DNA of 64,000 bases from Micromonospora zamorensis (GCF_900090275.1 NZ_LT607755.1:4712001-4776000); one strand, 5' to 3'. Shown: positions 1-9,070, counted from the stretch's first letter. Made by a program: numbers and translations. Notes: generated by a model not told the origin, from the letters alone.

Positions 1-541
1 CGACGCCCGCGAAGCGGGCCCGGATGATCCCGGTCCAGATCACGCTGACCATGAGCAGGGCGGCCACCGTGCCGAGCCCGACGTAGAGCCCTCGGCCGCC
101 GACGAACGGCACCACCGCGTCGGTCGCCGCCGCCCGGCCCGTGGCGATCTTGGTGAGGACGTGAAAACCGAGGCCGGCCACGCCCAGCACACCGGTGGCC
201 CGGTGCGCCGACTGCATCAGCACCCGGTGCGAGATGCGCAGCACCAACCGGTCGGTGGCGAGCAGACCGAGCATCACGGTGAGGCTCAACGCCACCAGGG
301 AGATCACCCCGGCGAAGAACTCGGTGAAGAAGAAGCCGTACGCGTACGCCTTCTGGCCGGCGCCGGTCAGCATGACCGCAGCCCAGAGCGCGGCGAGCAC
401 CGACGCGATCAGCATGGCTGTCGCCGACCGCGACCGGGTCCGCACCCCCCGACTGCTGGCGCTGGTCCGGACGGTCGCCGCCTTCTTGTCCTGCTGTGCC
501 CGGGCCATCTGCTCCTCGATCGTCTCGCGGCGGCGTACCAC
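1..541 (-). CDS. Membrane protein, cytochrome b-like, partial
   Basis: The gene runs off the left edge, so only the N-terminal ~180 residues are seen. A charged head (ERs, KKs, RSRS) is followed by at least four hydrophobic segments: LIASVLAALWAAVMLTG, a segment after AYGFFFTEFF, one around GVLGVAGLGFHVL, and GLGTVAALLMVSVIWTG. Histidines lie in helix-like settings (ISHRVLMQSAHR and GFHVL), as in cytochrome b/ferric-reductase-like proteins; heme binding is inferred, not shown. A GTG at 541 has GGGGGAGCAGGGG upstream; an ATG at 508 is the alternative start. It is divergent from the amylase gene. Confidence 0.6.
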   Translation of the reverse strand, partial: MVRRRETIEEQMARAQQDKKAATVRTSASSRGVRTRSRSATAMLIASVLAALWAAVMLTGAGQKAYAYGFFFTEFFAGVISLVALSLTVMLGLLATDRLVLRISHRVLMQSAHRATGVLGVAGLGFHVLTKIATGRAAATDAVVPFVGGRGLYVGLGTVAALLMVSVIWTGIIRARFAGV

Positions 542-695
542 CGGCCGACCCCTGCTCCCCCATCCAGTACGGACGGTGGGGGTGCGCGGATCACCCGCTG
601 CCAAAAATTTCTGGGGCAGGATCGAACCGACTGCCGCCAACGTGCGTTGCGCACGCTCACACGCGCGGGTCATTGCAGTGACGATCGTCCATGCA

Positions 696-723
696 TTGAC
701 AGTCGCTGCAACAGGCTTGTAAT
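696..723 (+). promoter_or_regulatory. Promoter of the alpha-amylase gene
   Basis: TTGACA at 696-701 and TGTAAT at 718-723 with a 16-base spacer lie about 100 bases before the amylase start. TTGCAA-type half-sites sit around it (GCTGCAACAGGCTTG at 706-719, GGTTGCAAG at 745-753). TTGCA-rich repeats of this kind are known LacI/MalR-type operators of actinomycete amylase genes, so maltose-type repression is a reasonable inference. Confidence 0.5.
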
Positions 724-823
724 CTTTCGGAAATTTTCAGCATGGGTTGCAAGATTCCGACAACCCAGCGTTTCCCGCCGCGCCACCACCCCCACCCCGC
801 CCTGCGTTCGTCAGGAGTCCTCG

Positions 824-2269
824 ATGCACCGACGTCGACGCGGCTCGGCGATCCTCGCCCTCGGCCTGGTCGCCAGCCTGCTTCTCCCCGCCACCGTGCC
901 GGCATCACCGGCCGTCGCCGCCCCGTCCGGCTCCAAGAAGGTCATCGTCCAGCTCTTCGAGTGGAACTGGCCCTCGGTGGCCAGCGAGTGCCAGAGCACA
1001 CTCGGCCCGAAGGGCTACGGCTACGTGCAGGTCTCGCCCCCACAGGAACACGTACGGGGCAACCAGTGGTGGCTGGCGTACCAGCCGGTCAGCTACCGGA
1101 TCGAGTCCCGCAAGGGCACCCGGGCCCAGTTCCAGTCGATGGTGAACACCTGCCACGCGGCCGGGGTCAAGGTGCTCGTCGACGCGGTGATCAACCACAT
1201 GTCCGGTCAGGACAACGGCGGCACCGGCTGGGCCGGCTCGTCCTTCTCGCACTACGACTACCCGGGCATCTACCAGACCCAGGACTTCCACCACTGCGGT
1301 CGCAACGGCGGCGACGACATCGCCAACTACAACGACCGGTACGAGGTGCAGAACTGCGAGCTGGTCAACCTGTCGGACCTCAAGACCGAGTCGGACTACG
1401 TGCGCACGAAGATCGCCTCGTACCTCAACGACCTGCTCTCCCTCGGTGTGGACGGATTCCGACTGGACGCCAGCAAGCACATGCCGGCCGCCGACATCGC
1501 CGCGATCAGGGGCAAGCTCTCCCGCTCGGCGTACATCGTGCAGGAGGTCATCTACGGTGCCGGCGAGCCGGTCCAGCCGACCGAGTACACCGGCAACGGT
1601 GACGTGCACGAGTTCCGCTACGGCAAGGACCTGGCCCGGGTGTTCCGCTCGGAGCGGTTGGCGTACCTGCGCAACTTCGGCGAGGGCTGGGGGCACCTGC
1701 CCACCGGAAAGGCCTCGGTGTTCGTCGACAACCACGACACCCAGCGCGACTCGGGTGGGGTGCTGACCTACAAGGATCGGGGCATCTACTCCCTGGCGAA
1801 CGCGTTCATGCTGGCCTGGCCGTACGGCTCGCCGACCGTGATGTCCAGCTACACCTTCAGCAACCGGGACGCCGGCCCACCCTCGGACGGCGCCAACAAG
1901 ACGCTCAACGCCACCTGCTACTCCGGCTGGGAGTGTGAGCACCGCTGGCCGGTGATCGCCAACATGGTGGGCTTCCGCAACGCCACCGAGGGTGCCGCCG
2001 TGGCCAACTGGTACGACAACGGCAACAACCACATCGCGTTCAGCCGCAGCGGCAAGGGCTTCATCACCGTCAACGACGAGGACTCCGCGGTGAACGGCCG
2101 CTCCTACTACACCGGGCTGCCCGCCGGTCGGTACTGCGACGTCATCCACGGCACGTACGCGGGCGGCACGTGCAGCGGACCGGTGATCACGGTGGACGGT
2201 AGCGGCTGGTTCGCGGCCAACGTGCCGGCACACGACGCCGTGGCGATCCACATCGGCGCACGGGTCTGA
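824..2269 (+). CDS. Secreted alpha-amylase, GH13
   Basis: Endo-hydrolysis of alpha-1,4-glucan outside the cell. The 481-residue protein starts at the ATG at 824, which opens a typical signal peptide (MHRRRRGS, then a hydrophobic stretch, cleavage near AVAA at ~33). The four conserved GH13 regions are present: VDAVINH; GFRLDAS with the nucleophile Asp215; QEVI with the acid/base Glu241; and FVDNHDTQ with Asp305. The C-terminal ~90 residues fit the all-beta C domain. There is no starch-binding domain and length is usual for short actinomycete amylases. An upstream in-frame extension lacks coding character. It stands alone, with its own promoter and terminator. Confidence 0.95.
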   Translation: MHRRRRGSAILALGLVASLLLPATVPASPAVAAPSGSKKVIVQLFEWNWPSVASECQSTLGPKGYGYVQVSPPQEHVRGNQWWLAYQPVSYRIESRKGTRAQFQSMVNTCHAAGVKVLVDAVINHMSGQDNGGTGWAGSSFSHYDYPGIYQTQDFHHCGRNGGDDIANYNDRYEVQNCELVNLSDLKTESDYVRTKIASYLNDLLSLGVDGFRLDASKHMPAADIAAIRGKLSRSAYIVQEVIYGAGEPVQPTEYTGNGDVHEFRYGKDLARVFRSERLAYLRNFGEGWGHLPTGKASVFVDNHDTQRDSGGVLTYKDRGIYSLANAFMLAWPYGSPTVMSSYTFSNRDAGPPSDGANKTLNATCYSGWECEHRWPVIANMVGFRNATEGAAVANWYDNGNNHIAFSRSGKGFITVNDEDSAVNGRSYYTGLPAGRYCDVIHGTYAGGTCSGPVITVDGSGWFAANVPAHDAVAIHIGARV

Positions 2270-2274
2270 CGCAC

Positions 2275-2329
2275 CGCCGGGAAGAGCCCCTGTTATCGCA
2301 TTTTGTCTGGCAAGGGGCCCTTCCCGGCG
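2275..2329 (+). terminator. Long hairpin after the amylase gene
   Basis: Arms of 17 bases (2275-2291 and 2313-2329) pair with one mismatch around a 21-base loop. It begins six bases after the amylase stop and ends just before the L,D-transpeptidase promoter. The core AGGGGCCC resembles hairpins near 43.9 and 46.1 kb. Confidence 0.65.
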
Positions 2330-2342
2330 AACGTGCGTCCTA

Positions 2343-2348
2343 TACAGT
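2343..2348 (+). promoter_or_regulatory. -10 element for a leaderless mRNA
   Basis: TACAGT lies seven bases before the GTG at 2355, which would place transcription start on or next to the start codon. No ribosome-binding site precedes the GTG, consistent with leaderless initiation. Confidence 0.45.
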
Positions 2349-2354
2349 CATTTG

Positions 2355-3263
2355 GTGGAGTTTGCCGGAAAGTCCCCGTACCGCCGCCGTGGCGTCTGGG
2401 TGGCCGCCGCCATCGCCGTGCCCGTGCTGCTGGTGAGCGCGCTGCTGATCGGCCAGGCCCTCACCCCGAGCCCGACGGCCCCCGAGAAGGTCGTCGCGGC
2501 GGCCGACCCGACGCCGAGCAGTGTCGAGCAGAACGCCGAGGAGCCGATCCCCGCGGCCGCGCCCGCCCCGGCCGGGCTGCCGGTGGTCGACTACGACCCC
2601 GCCCCCAAGGGGTTCCCCGCCGACCCGGCCACCATGGACACCACACCGCTGACCGAGGGCGCGCATCCGACCACGCGGATCGCCGCGTACGACGCTCCCG
2701 GCGGTCGTCCGCGAGCGTTCCTCGAACCGACGATCCGCGGCGTCGAGCTGACCATGCCGATCGCCGAGCGGCACGCCGGCTGGACGGCAGTGCTGCTGCC
2801 CTCGGCCAACCGGCGGCTCGCCTGGCTGCCGCCCGGTGGGTTCGACACCGTGCCACTGCGCGACCAGATCGTGGTGGAACGCAAGGTGCACCGTCTCACC
2901 TGGTACCGGGCAGGCAAGGCGGTGCGCTCCTGGGAGGTCAGCCTCGGCCAGTCGGGGCAGGAAACTCCCCTCGGGCGCACCTTCGTCCTGGGTCGCACCC
3001 CACCGCCGGAGTCGGTCTACGGCGGGGTGGACATCTACGCCCTCGGTTCGGTGCCCGACGACCCGGAGTCGGTGCCGGCCGGGCTGCGCGGCGCGCACAT
3101 CGGGGTGCACACCTGGCACAACGACGACGAGCTGGGCGAGAACACCACCAACGGCTGCATCCGGCTGACCCGCTCCGGCCAGCGGGAGCTGCTCGCCGAG
3201 GTCCGCCCCGGCAGCAGCGTGCTGGTGGTCGACCGGTTGCCCACCCCGCCGCCGACCGCCTGA
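2355..3263 (+). CDS. L,D-transpeptidase, membrane-anchored
   Basis: Predicted peptidoglycan cross-linking (3-3) enzyme of the YkuD family, about 302 residues. An arginine patch (YRRR) and one hydrophobic helix (~13-35) form a membrane anchor, followed by a Pro/Ala-rich linker. A central SH3-like part precedes the YkuD domain, which ends with GVHTW and then TNGCIRLT, carrying the catalytic His and Cys. The usual S/T-H-G-C is T-N-G-C here, a tolerated variant. The GTG start at 2355 is chosen because a -10 box lies seven bases upstream; a TTG at 2352 is in the same frame. It converges on the response-regulator gene with only 16 bases between. Confidence 0.85.
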   Translation: MEFAGKSPYRRRGVWVAAAIAVPVLLVSALLIGQALTPSPTAPEKVVAAADPTPSSVEQNAEEPIPAAAPAPAGLPVVDYDPAPKGFPADPATMDTTPLTEGAHPTTRIAAYDAPGGRPRAFLEPTIRGVELTMPIAERHAGWTAVLLPSANRRLAWLPPGGFDTVPLRDQIVVERKVHRLTWYRAGKAVRSWEVSLGQSGQETPLGRTFVLGRTPPPESVYGGVDIYALGSVPDDPESVPAGLRGAHIGVHTWHNDDELGENTTNGCIRLTRSGQRELLAEVRPGSSVLVVDRLPTPPPTA

Positions 3264-3279
3264 CCGTCAGCAGGCACTG

Positions 3280-3912
3280 TCACTCGCCGAGCAGCCAGCC
3301 GTTCTGCTCGGCGACCCGGATCGCGTCGGCGCGGTTGCGGGCACCGGTCTTGCCGATCGCCGCCGAGAGGTGGTTGCGCACCGTCCCCTCGGACAGGTGC
3401 AGTGCCCGGGCCAGGTCGGCGACCGTTCCACCGCCACGGGCCGTACGCAGCACCTCGGTTTCCCGCTCGGTCAGCGGACTCACACCGGTGGCCAGCGTCT
3501 CCGCGGCCAACGTCGGGTCGACGACCCGCAGGCCGGCGTGCACCCGGCGGACCGCGTCGGCGAGTTGCCGGGCCGGGGTGTCCTTGACCACGAAGCCGCT
3601 CGCGCCGGCCTCCATCGCCCGGCGCAGATAGCCGGGCCGGCCGAAGGTGGTCACCACCAGCACCCGGCAGGTCGGCAGCGCGGCGCGCAACGCGGTCGTG
3701 GCGGCGATCCCGTCCATGCCGGGCATCTCCACGTCCAGCAGGGCCACGTCGGGGTCGGTCCGCCGGGCCTCGGGCACCACCTCGTCGCCCCGGCCGACCT
3801 CGGCCACCACTGTCAGGTCCTCCTCCAACGAGAGCAGCGCGGCCAGCGCACCCCGGACCAACGCCTGATCGTCGGCGAGCAGCAGCCGGATCCGCGCGGA
3901 CCCGCCGCTCAC
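3280..3912 (-). CDS. NarL/LuxR-type response regulator
   Basis: 210 residues. The receiver domain has the acidic pair Asp14/Asp15, phosphoacceptor Asp60 in LLDVEMPG, and a conserved Thr (VVTTFG) and Lys (VVKDTP). The C-terminal LuxR helix-turn-helix includes LTERETEVLR and LSEGTVRNHLS. It overlaps the kinase gene by four bases (3909-3912), so the two are translationally coupled. The likely target is the ABC transporter operon they belong to, as in DesK/DesR-type systems; that target is inferred. Confidence 0.93.
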   Translation of the reverse strand: MSGGSARIRLLLADDQALVRGALAALLSLEEDLTVVAEVGRGDEVVPEARRTDPDVALLDVEMPGMDGIAATTALRAALPTCRVLVVTTFGRPGYLRRAMEAGASGFVVKDTPARQLADAVRRVHAGLRVVDPTLAAETLATGVSPLTERETEVLRTARGGGTVADLARALHLSEGTVRNHLSAAIGKTGARNRADAIRVAEQNGWLLGE

Positions 3913-5048
3913 CGGGCCTCCGCCGGCGAGTGCACCCGCAGCAGGAAACCGCTGCCCTCCGGCCGGCGACCGACGGTCACCACGGCGTCCAGCCGTCGCG
4001 CCCGCTCCCGCAGACCGACGAGCCCGTGCCCGCTGGTGTCGGGAGTGGACGGACCACGGCCGTCGTCACTCACCTCGACCCGGTCCGGGTGGACCCGGAC
4101 CGTGCAGCACCGCGCCCCGCTGTGCCGGACCACGTTGGTCACCCCTTCCCGTACCGCCCAGCCGAACAACCGGTCCCACTCCCCCGGCAGGTCCGGCACC
4201 TCGGCCGGCAGATCCGCCGCGATGCCCGCCGAGGCCAGCGCGGAGCGGGCGCCAGCCAGCTCCGCGGCGAGAGTGACCTCGCGGTACGCCCCAACCGTCT
4301 GCCGTACGTCGGCCAGCGCCGCCCGGGCCAACGCTTCCACCTCGGCGATCTCGACGGCGGCCCGGTCCCGGTCGACGTCGATCAGACGCCCGGCCAGCTC
4401 GGCCTTGATCGCCACCACGGTCAGCGAGTGCCCGAGGATGTCATGCAGGTCGCGGGCGGCGCGGGCCCGTTCCTCGGCGACCGCGAGCCGACCGATCTCC
4501 TGCTGGGCGGCCTGGAGCTGACTGTTGCGCTGAGCCAACTGGGACACCCCGAACATGGCGAACGACGCGAGCAGCACCGCGAAGACGATGCCGCTCTCGG
4601 CCTGCCATCCGGGCACCAGCCAGGAGGCCAGCGCGGGGGTCACGGCGCAGACCACCACCACCGCCAAAGCCTCCCAGGGCGGCAGCAGGAACACCGCCGC
4701 GGCCGCCACGTAGACCAGGGTGGCCAGCCAGTCCCCGCCGGTGCCCGGGATGCTGGCCAGGCCCACCAGGAGCAGCAGTGCCAGCCCGGCCCGTGCCCGG
4801 CCCGCCGGGATCGGCGCCAGCACCTGGCGCAGCCGGCGGGCCCACTGGAACAGCAGCACGTAACCGATACCGAAGGCGATCAGTGCCGTCACGCCGAGCA
4901 CCCGCCGCCACATCTCCGGCTGGTGCAGCGCGGTGGCGAGCGGCACGTTGAGGAAGAACAGCCAGACGGCGGCCAGCAACCAGCCGGTGACCCGCCAGTG
5001 GCGGTTCGCCGGCCGGGGCTGTCCCGTCGAGAGGTCCATCGGGTTCAC
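3909..5048 (-). CDS. Sensor histidine kinase, HisKA_3 type
   Basis: 379 residues. About five membrane helices fill residues ~22-170, with no large extracellular sensor loop, so the stimulus is probably sensed in or at the membrane. The dimerisation motif RDLHDILGHSL carries the phosphorylated His202. The HATPase domain shows the N box in REGVTNVVRHS and G boxes in SDDGRG and GHGLVGLRERA. It lies 17 bases after the permease gene and overlaps the regulator by four bases, making a four-gene operon. Confidence 0.93.
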   Translation of the reverse strand: MNPMDLSTGQPRPANRHWRVTGWLLAAVWLFFLNVPLATALHQPEMWRRVLGVTALIAFGIGYVLLFQWARRLRQVLAPIPAGRARAGLALLLLVGLASIPGTGGDWLATLVYVAAAAVFLLPPWEALAVVVVCAVTPALASWLVPGWQAESGIVFAVLLASFAMFGVSQLAQRNSQLQAAQQEIGRLAVAEERARAARDLHDILGHSLTVVAIKAELAGRLIDVDRDRAAVEIAEVEALARAALADVRQTVGAYREVTLAAELAGARSALASAGIAADLPAEVPDLPGEWDRLFGWAVREGVTNVVRHSGARCCTVRVHPDRVEVSDDGRGPSTPDTSGHGLVGLRERARRLDAVVTVGRRPEGSGFLLRVHSPAEAR

Positions 5049-5065
5049 GCTAACCGTCGGTGCGC

Positions 5066-5866
5066 TTAGACCCGCGCGGTGTCCCGGCGGAACAGCCGCG
5101 CCGCACCGACGCCGAAGACCAGCGCCCAGCCGACGAGGTTGACCACCGCCGCCGCGCTCACCCCGTCGCCGGTCAGCGGGGCGCGGGCCAGGACGCCCAT
5201 CCCGTACACCGGGGTGAACTTCGCGACCTGCTGGAGCACCTCCGGCAGCACCTCGACCGGGACGAACAGGCCGCCGAACATGGCCAGCACGGCCAGGATC
5301 GGGCCGATGAACTGCATGACGTTCTCGGCCGGCACCAGATAGCCGATGAACAGACCGAACGCCGCGAAGACCAGCGAACCGAGCCAGGCGGCGAGCCCGG
5401 ACAGCAGCCAGACGTACGCCGGGATGCGGACGCCGGCCGCCGCGCCCACCAGGAACTCGACGACCACCGCGAGCAGGCCGAGGGTCATCGCGGTGACCAG
5501 CTTGGTGGCCACGTACGCGCTCGGGCGCAGTGGGGTGAGCCGCAACTGACGGCTCCAGCCCAGCGCCCGCTCGGTGGCGACCGCGCCACCGGCGCTGGTG
5601 GTCGCCACCATGGCCGCGTACACGGCCAGGCTGATCATGACGTACGCCGTCACCGGGCGGCCGTTGTCCAGGTTCTGCCCGCCCTGCGGCAGGCCGAAGA
5701 TGAGGAAGAAGACGCCGGGCATGATCAGCGTGAAGGCGAGGGTGCGGCGGTTGCGCAGCACGCGGCGCAGCTCGATGCGCAGCACCCCGGGGGCGAACCC
5801 GCCCAGGGCGGGCAACCGACGGTCCGGCTCGACGGTACGGGTGGGGGTGGCCGGCAGGGTTGTCAT
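5066..5866 (-). CDS. ABC-2 type permease
   Basis: 266 residues with about six membrane segments, matching ABC-2 exporters of drugs or lipids. The N-terminal cytoplasmic part includes a short RRVLRNRRTL helix as in this family. The start overlaps the ATPase stop by four bases (ATGA), giving coupled translation. The substrate cannot be read from sequence; the linked kinase/regulator pair suggests an envelope-stress, antibiotic or membrane-lipid role. Confidence 0.88.
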   Translation of the reverse strand: MTTLPATPTRTVEPDRRLPALGGFAPGVLRIELRRVLRNRRTLAFTLIMPGVFFLIFGLPQGGQNLDNGRPVTAYVMISLAVYAAMVATTSAGGAVATERALGWSRQLRLTPLRPSAYVATKLVTAMTLGLLAVVVEFLVGAAAGVRIPAYVWLLSGLAAWLGSLVFAAFGLFIGYLVPAENVMQFIGPILAVLAMFGGLFVPVEVLPEVLQQVAKFTPVYGMGVLARAPLTGDGVSAAAVVNLVGWALVFGVGAARLFRRDTARV

Positions 5867-6768
5867 CTCAAGGCTCCGGTCTGCGCGGTGGTCAGGGCGA
5901 GGAAGGCGTCTTCGAGGTTGCGGGAGGTGATCTCCACGTCCCGGGCGGCGGTCCGGGTGAGCAGGTGCCGGGCGATGGCGTCCGAGTCGCTGGTGCGCAC
6001 CAGCACGCTGTCGCCGCGTACCTCCACGGCGTCCACCCCGGGCAGCGCGGCGAGGGCGGCCTGGTCGGCGCCGGGCAGGGTGGCCCGCACGGTACGGCCC
6101 GCGGCCAGGTTCTTGATTGCCGCGGTGGTGCCGTCGGCCACGATGCGCCCCTGCCGGACCAGCACGATGCGGTCGGCGTACGCGTCCGCCTCGTCCAGGT
6201 AGTGGGTGGCGAAGATGACGGTCCGTCCGGCCCGCGCGTCGCGGCGCAGCGCCTGCCAGAAGTCCCGGCGGCCCTCGACGTCCATGCCGGTGGTGGGCTC
6301 GTCGAGCACCATCAGGTCCGGGTCGGGCAACAGGGCCAGCGCGAAACGCAGTCGCTGCTGCTGGCCGCCGGAGCAGCGCCCGACCACCCGACCGGCGATG
6401 TCGGCGATGCCGGCCCGCTCCAGCACCTCGGCGGCCGGGCGGGTGTGCCGGTAGAAGTGCGCGGACATCTCGACCGTCTCGCCGACGGTGAGGTCCTTGA
6501 GCAGCCCGCCGGTCTGGAGTACGGCGGCGACCCGGCCCCGGGCCACCGCGTCGTCCGGGGTGCCGCCGAGGATGCGGACGGTGCCCGCGTCCGGGCGGGC
6601 CAGCCCGAGCAGCATGTCGATGGTGGTGGTCTTGCCCGCGCCGTTCGGGCCGAGGAAGGCCACCACCTCGCCGGGCTGCACCCGCAGGCTCAACCCGTCG
6701 ACAGCGGTGACCGCGCCGAAGGTCTTGGTGAGGCCGTCCAACTCGACGGCCGGATGCGTACTTGTCAT
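5863..6768 (-). CDS. ABC transporter ATP-binding protein
   Basis: 301 residues from the ATG at 6768; an upstream in-frame ATG at 6834 would add a basic, poorly conserved tail. Walker A is GPNGAGKTT, the signature is CSGGQQQRL (a Cys replaces the usual leading Leu), Walker B is LMVLDEP and the switch His is in FATHYLDEAD. The C-terminal ~80 residues form the extra domain usual in ABC-2 exporter ATPases. It is the first gene of the four-gene operon and is divergent from the hydrolase at 6927. Confidence 0.92.
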   Translation of the reverse strand: MTSTHPAVELDGLTKTFGAVTAVDGLSLRVQPGEVVAFLGPNGAGKTTTIDMLLGLARPDAGTVRILGGTPDDAVARGRVAAVLQTGGLLKDLTVGETVEMSAHFYRHTRPAAEVLERAGIADIAGRVVGRCSGGQQQRLRFALALLPDPDLMVLDEPTTGMDVEGRRDFWQALRRDARAGRTVIFATHYLDEADAYADRIVLVRQGRIVADGTTAAIKNLAAGRTVRATLPGADQAALAALPGVDAVEVRGDSVLVRTSDSDAIARHLLTRTAARDVEITSRNLEDAFLALTTAQTGALR

Positions 6769-6813
6769 GGCACTGATGCTCCGGCGGCGCGGACCTCGAC
6801 TCCCGGAGCGGCC

Positions 6814-6832
6814 GTCACGTCCCGGCCGTGAC
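6814..6832. promoter_or_regulatory. Inverted repeat GTCACG-N7-CGTGAC
   Basis: A 6+6 perfect palindrome lies 46 bases upstream of the ATPase start, in the divergent intergenic region. The size and spacing suit a LuxR-type response regulator, so it is a candidate autoregulatory operator for the operon below it. Confidence 0.4.
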
Positions 6833-6926
6833 ATTTGTCAGGGGCACACGGCTCGACCGGCCGAGGAATTCACGGCAGGGCAACGGGTATCCGCGGGGCC
6901 GGACACCGCGACACCGGGGGGACGCG

Positions 6927-7781
6927 ATGGGTGCCACGCCGCAGGGCCGGGCCGACACGGTCGTGCTGATTCACGGACTCTGGATGACTCCGCGCAGCTG
7001 GGAGGGGTGGGCCGAGCGGTACACCGCGCGCGGCATGCACGTCATCGCCCCTGCCTGGCCCGGGATGGACCGGTCCGTGGAGCAGTTGCGGGACGATCCC
7101 GGCCCGATCGCCGAGCAGAGCATCGCCACGGTCGTCGCACACTACGACAAGATCATCCGGGCGCTGCCCCGACCGCCGATCATCATGGGGCACTCGTTCG
7201 GCGGCCTGTTCGCCCAGGTCCTCGCCGACCGGGGTCTCGGCGCGGCGGTGGTGGGGGTGCATCCCGCGGCGGTGAAGGGGGTGCTCAAGGTGCCGCTGAG
7301 TCAGCTGCGCTCCGGCTTCCCGATCCTGCGCAGCCCCGCCAACCGCACCAAGGCCGTCCCGTTCACCCCGGACGACTTCGCCTACACGTTCGGGAACACG
7401 ATGAGCCGGGAGGACTCCGACCGGGCCTGGCAGCGCTACGCCGTCCCCGGTGCCGGGCGGATTTTCTTCGAGGGCGCCTTCGCCAACGTCGACCCGCGCT
7501 CACCCGCCCGCGTCGACAACGGGCGCAACGACCGCGCGCCGCTGCTGCTGATGGCCGGAGGCTCCGACCACGTGGTGCCGGCCTCGGTGGTCCGCGCCAA
7601 CGCAGGGCTCTACCAGAAGTCCCGGGCGCTCACCGCGTACGAGGAGTTTCCCGGCCGCTCGCACTTCACAGTGGGGCAGGACGGCTGGGAGGAGATCGCC
7701 GACTACGCGCTGGACTGGGCGCTGCGCGCGGCGGCGCTCCCCCGCGAGGTGACCATCGCCAGCGAGTCCCCGCGCCGCTGA
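6927..7781 (+). CDS. Alpha/beta hydrolase
   Basis: 284 residues from the ATG at 6927, which is preceded by a GGGGGGA ribosome-binding site; an upstream in-frame start lacks one. The early strand VVLIHGLWMTP gives the oxyanion-hole region and GHSFGG is the nucleophile elbow with the catalytic Ser. GGSDHVVP supplies the likely acid and SHFT the His. No signal peptide is seen, so it is cytoplasmic. The substrate is unknown. It is a single gene transcribed away from the ABC operon. Confidence 0.88.
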   Translation: MGATPQGRADTVVLIHGLWMTPRSWEGWAERYTARGMHVIAPAWPGMDRSVEQLRDDPGPIAEQSIATVVAHYDKIIRALPRPPIIMGHSFGGLFAQVLADRGLGAAVVGVHPAAVKGVLKVPLSQLRSGFPILRSPANRTKAVPFTPDDFAYTFGNTMSREDSDRAWQRYAVPGAGRIFFEGAFANVDPRSPARVDNGRNDRAPLLLMAGGSDHVVPASVVRANAGLYQKSRALTAYEEFPGRSHFTVGQDGWEEIADYALDWALRAAALPREVTIASESPRR

Positions 7782-7839
7782 GCCGGGCGAGCGCACGATC
7801 TACTCGGCTTTCCGGAAGTCGGGGTGTCGAAGGGTCGTG

Positions 7840-7922
7840 GATACCCCGGTTTTCGTGAACCCGAGTCGATCACCAGTCCTTCGGGCGCCAGGGCCGGCAT
7901 GGGCGGGTCTGTCCGGGGTATC
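7840..7922 (+). promoter_or_regulatory. Distant inverted repeat GATACCCCGG
   Basis: GATACCCCGG (7840-7849) and its exact complement (7913-7922) bracket 63 bases just upstream of the M50 peptidase start. The right arm would overlap the ribosome-binding region, so a leader RNA fold could affect translation. This is a suggestion from the sequence only. Confidence 0.25.
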
Positions 7923-7930
7923 TCACCGGG

Positions 7931-9070
7931 ATGAGGGCCAGTTTCCGGCTTGGCCGGGTCGCGGGAGTGCCGGTCGGCGTCAACTGGAGCGTTCTGTTCA
8001 TCTTCGCGCTGATCGCGTGGGGGTTGGCCGCCAACCAGTTCCCCCGCTCGTACCCGGACCGCTCGCCCGTCGCGTACGCGATTGCCGGGCTTGCCGCCGC
8101 GGTGGTGTTCTTCGTCGGCCTGCTCGCCCACGAGGTGTCGCACGCGGTGGTGGCCAAGCGCAACGGGCTGGAGGTCGACGGCATCACGCTGTGGCTGTTC
8201 GGCGGCGTGGCCGAGTTGCGGGGCGAGCCACGCGACCCGGGCGCGGAGCTGCGGATCGCCGGCGTCGGCCCGTTGGTCAGCCTGCTGCTCGGGGCGTTCT
8301 TCGGTGTCGTCGCCGCGCTGCTCGCGCTGGCCGGTCAGGGCGGGCTGCTGCTCGGGTCGGTGGCCTGGCTGGCGGGCATCAACGTGCTGCTGGCCATCTT
8401 CAACGTGCTGCCGGCCGCGCCCCTGGACGGCGGCCGGTTGCTGCGCGCCGCGGTCTGGAAGGCCACCGGCGACCGCACCCGGGCATCCGTGGTGGCCGCC
8501 CGCGCCGGCTGGGTGCTGGGTGTGCTGCTGATCGGCCTGGGGCTGTGGCAGTTCCTGTCCGGGGTCGGTTTCGGTGGGCTGTGGCTGGCCCTGATCGGCT
8601 GGTTCCTGATCGGGGCCGCCAGCCTGGAGGAGCGGCAGGCTCGCACCGGCAGCGCGCTGCGCGGCATCCGGGTCGGCGACGTCATGACCTCACAGCCGCA
8701 GACCGCCTCGGCGGAGATGACTGTCGCCGACTTCGTCGACCACTACCTGTTCGCGTACCGGCATTCGGCGCTGCCGCTGACCGAGGACGGCCGGCCGACC
8801 GGCCTGGTAACCGTCGACCGGGTGCGCGGCGTACCGCCCGAGCGGCGGGCGTCGACCACGCTGGCCGAGGTGGCCTGCCGGGCCGAGGATCTGGTCCTGG
8901 CCCAGCCCGGTGAGCAACTCAACGACCTGCTCCCCCGCCTCAGCGCGTGCGCCGACGGCCGAGCCCTGGTGGTGACCGAAGACGGCCGCCTGACGGGCAT
9001 AGTGTCCCCCAGCGACATCAGCCGAGCCGTCCAGAGCAGCACCCTCCGCACCCCCGCACCCTCCCGTTGA
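7931..9070 (+). CDS. Site-2 protease-like M50 peptidase with CBS domains
   Basis: 379 residues. The metal motif HEVSH (His67, Glu68, His71) lies in a membrane helix, and the third ligand is the Asp in PLDGGRLLRA. Six hydrophobic segments fill the first ~235 residues. The C-terminal ~135 residues form a CBS pair (VGDVMTSQ to PSDISRAV), as in the actinobacterial Rip/SpoIVFB branch. Such enzymes cleave membrane proteins, often anti-sigma factors; the CBS pair may sense nucleotides. The substrate is unknown. The stop codon lies in the left arm of the following hairpin. Confidence 0.9.
   Translation: MRASFRLGRVAGVPVGVNWSVLFIFALIAWGLAANQFPRSYPDRSPVAYAIAGLAAAVVFFVGLLAHEVSHAVVAKRNGLEVDGITLWLFGGVAELRGEPRDPGAELRIAGVGPLVSLLLGAFFGVVAALLALAGQGGLLLGSVAWLAGINVLLAIFNVLPAAPLDGGRLLRAAVWKATGDRTRASVVAARAGWVLGVLLIGLGLWQFLSGVGFGGLWLALIGWFLIGAASLEERQARTGSALRGIRVGDVMTSQPQTASAEMTVADFVDHYLFAYRHSALPLTEDGRPTGLVTVDRVRGVPPERRASTTLAEVACRAEDLVLAQPGEQLNDLLPRLSACADGRALVVTEDGRLTGIVSPSDISRAVQSSTLRTPAPSR

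Noticed and set aside
905..2251. 448-residue minus-strand frame opposite the amylase
   Set aside because: Antisense shadow of a gene with all GH13 motifs intact.
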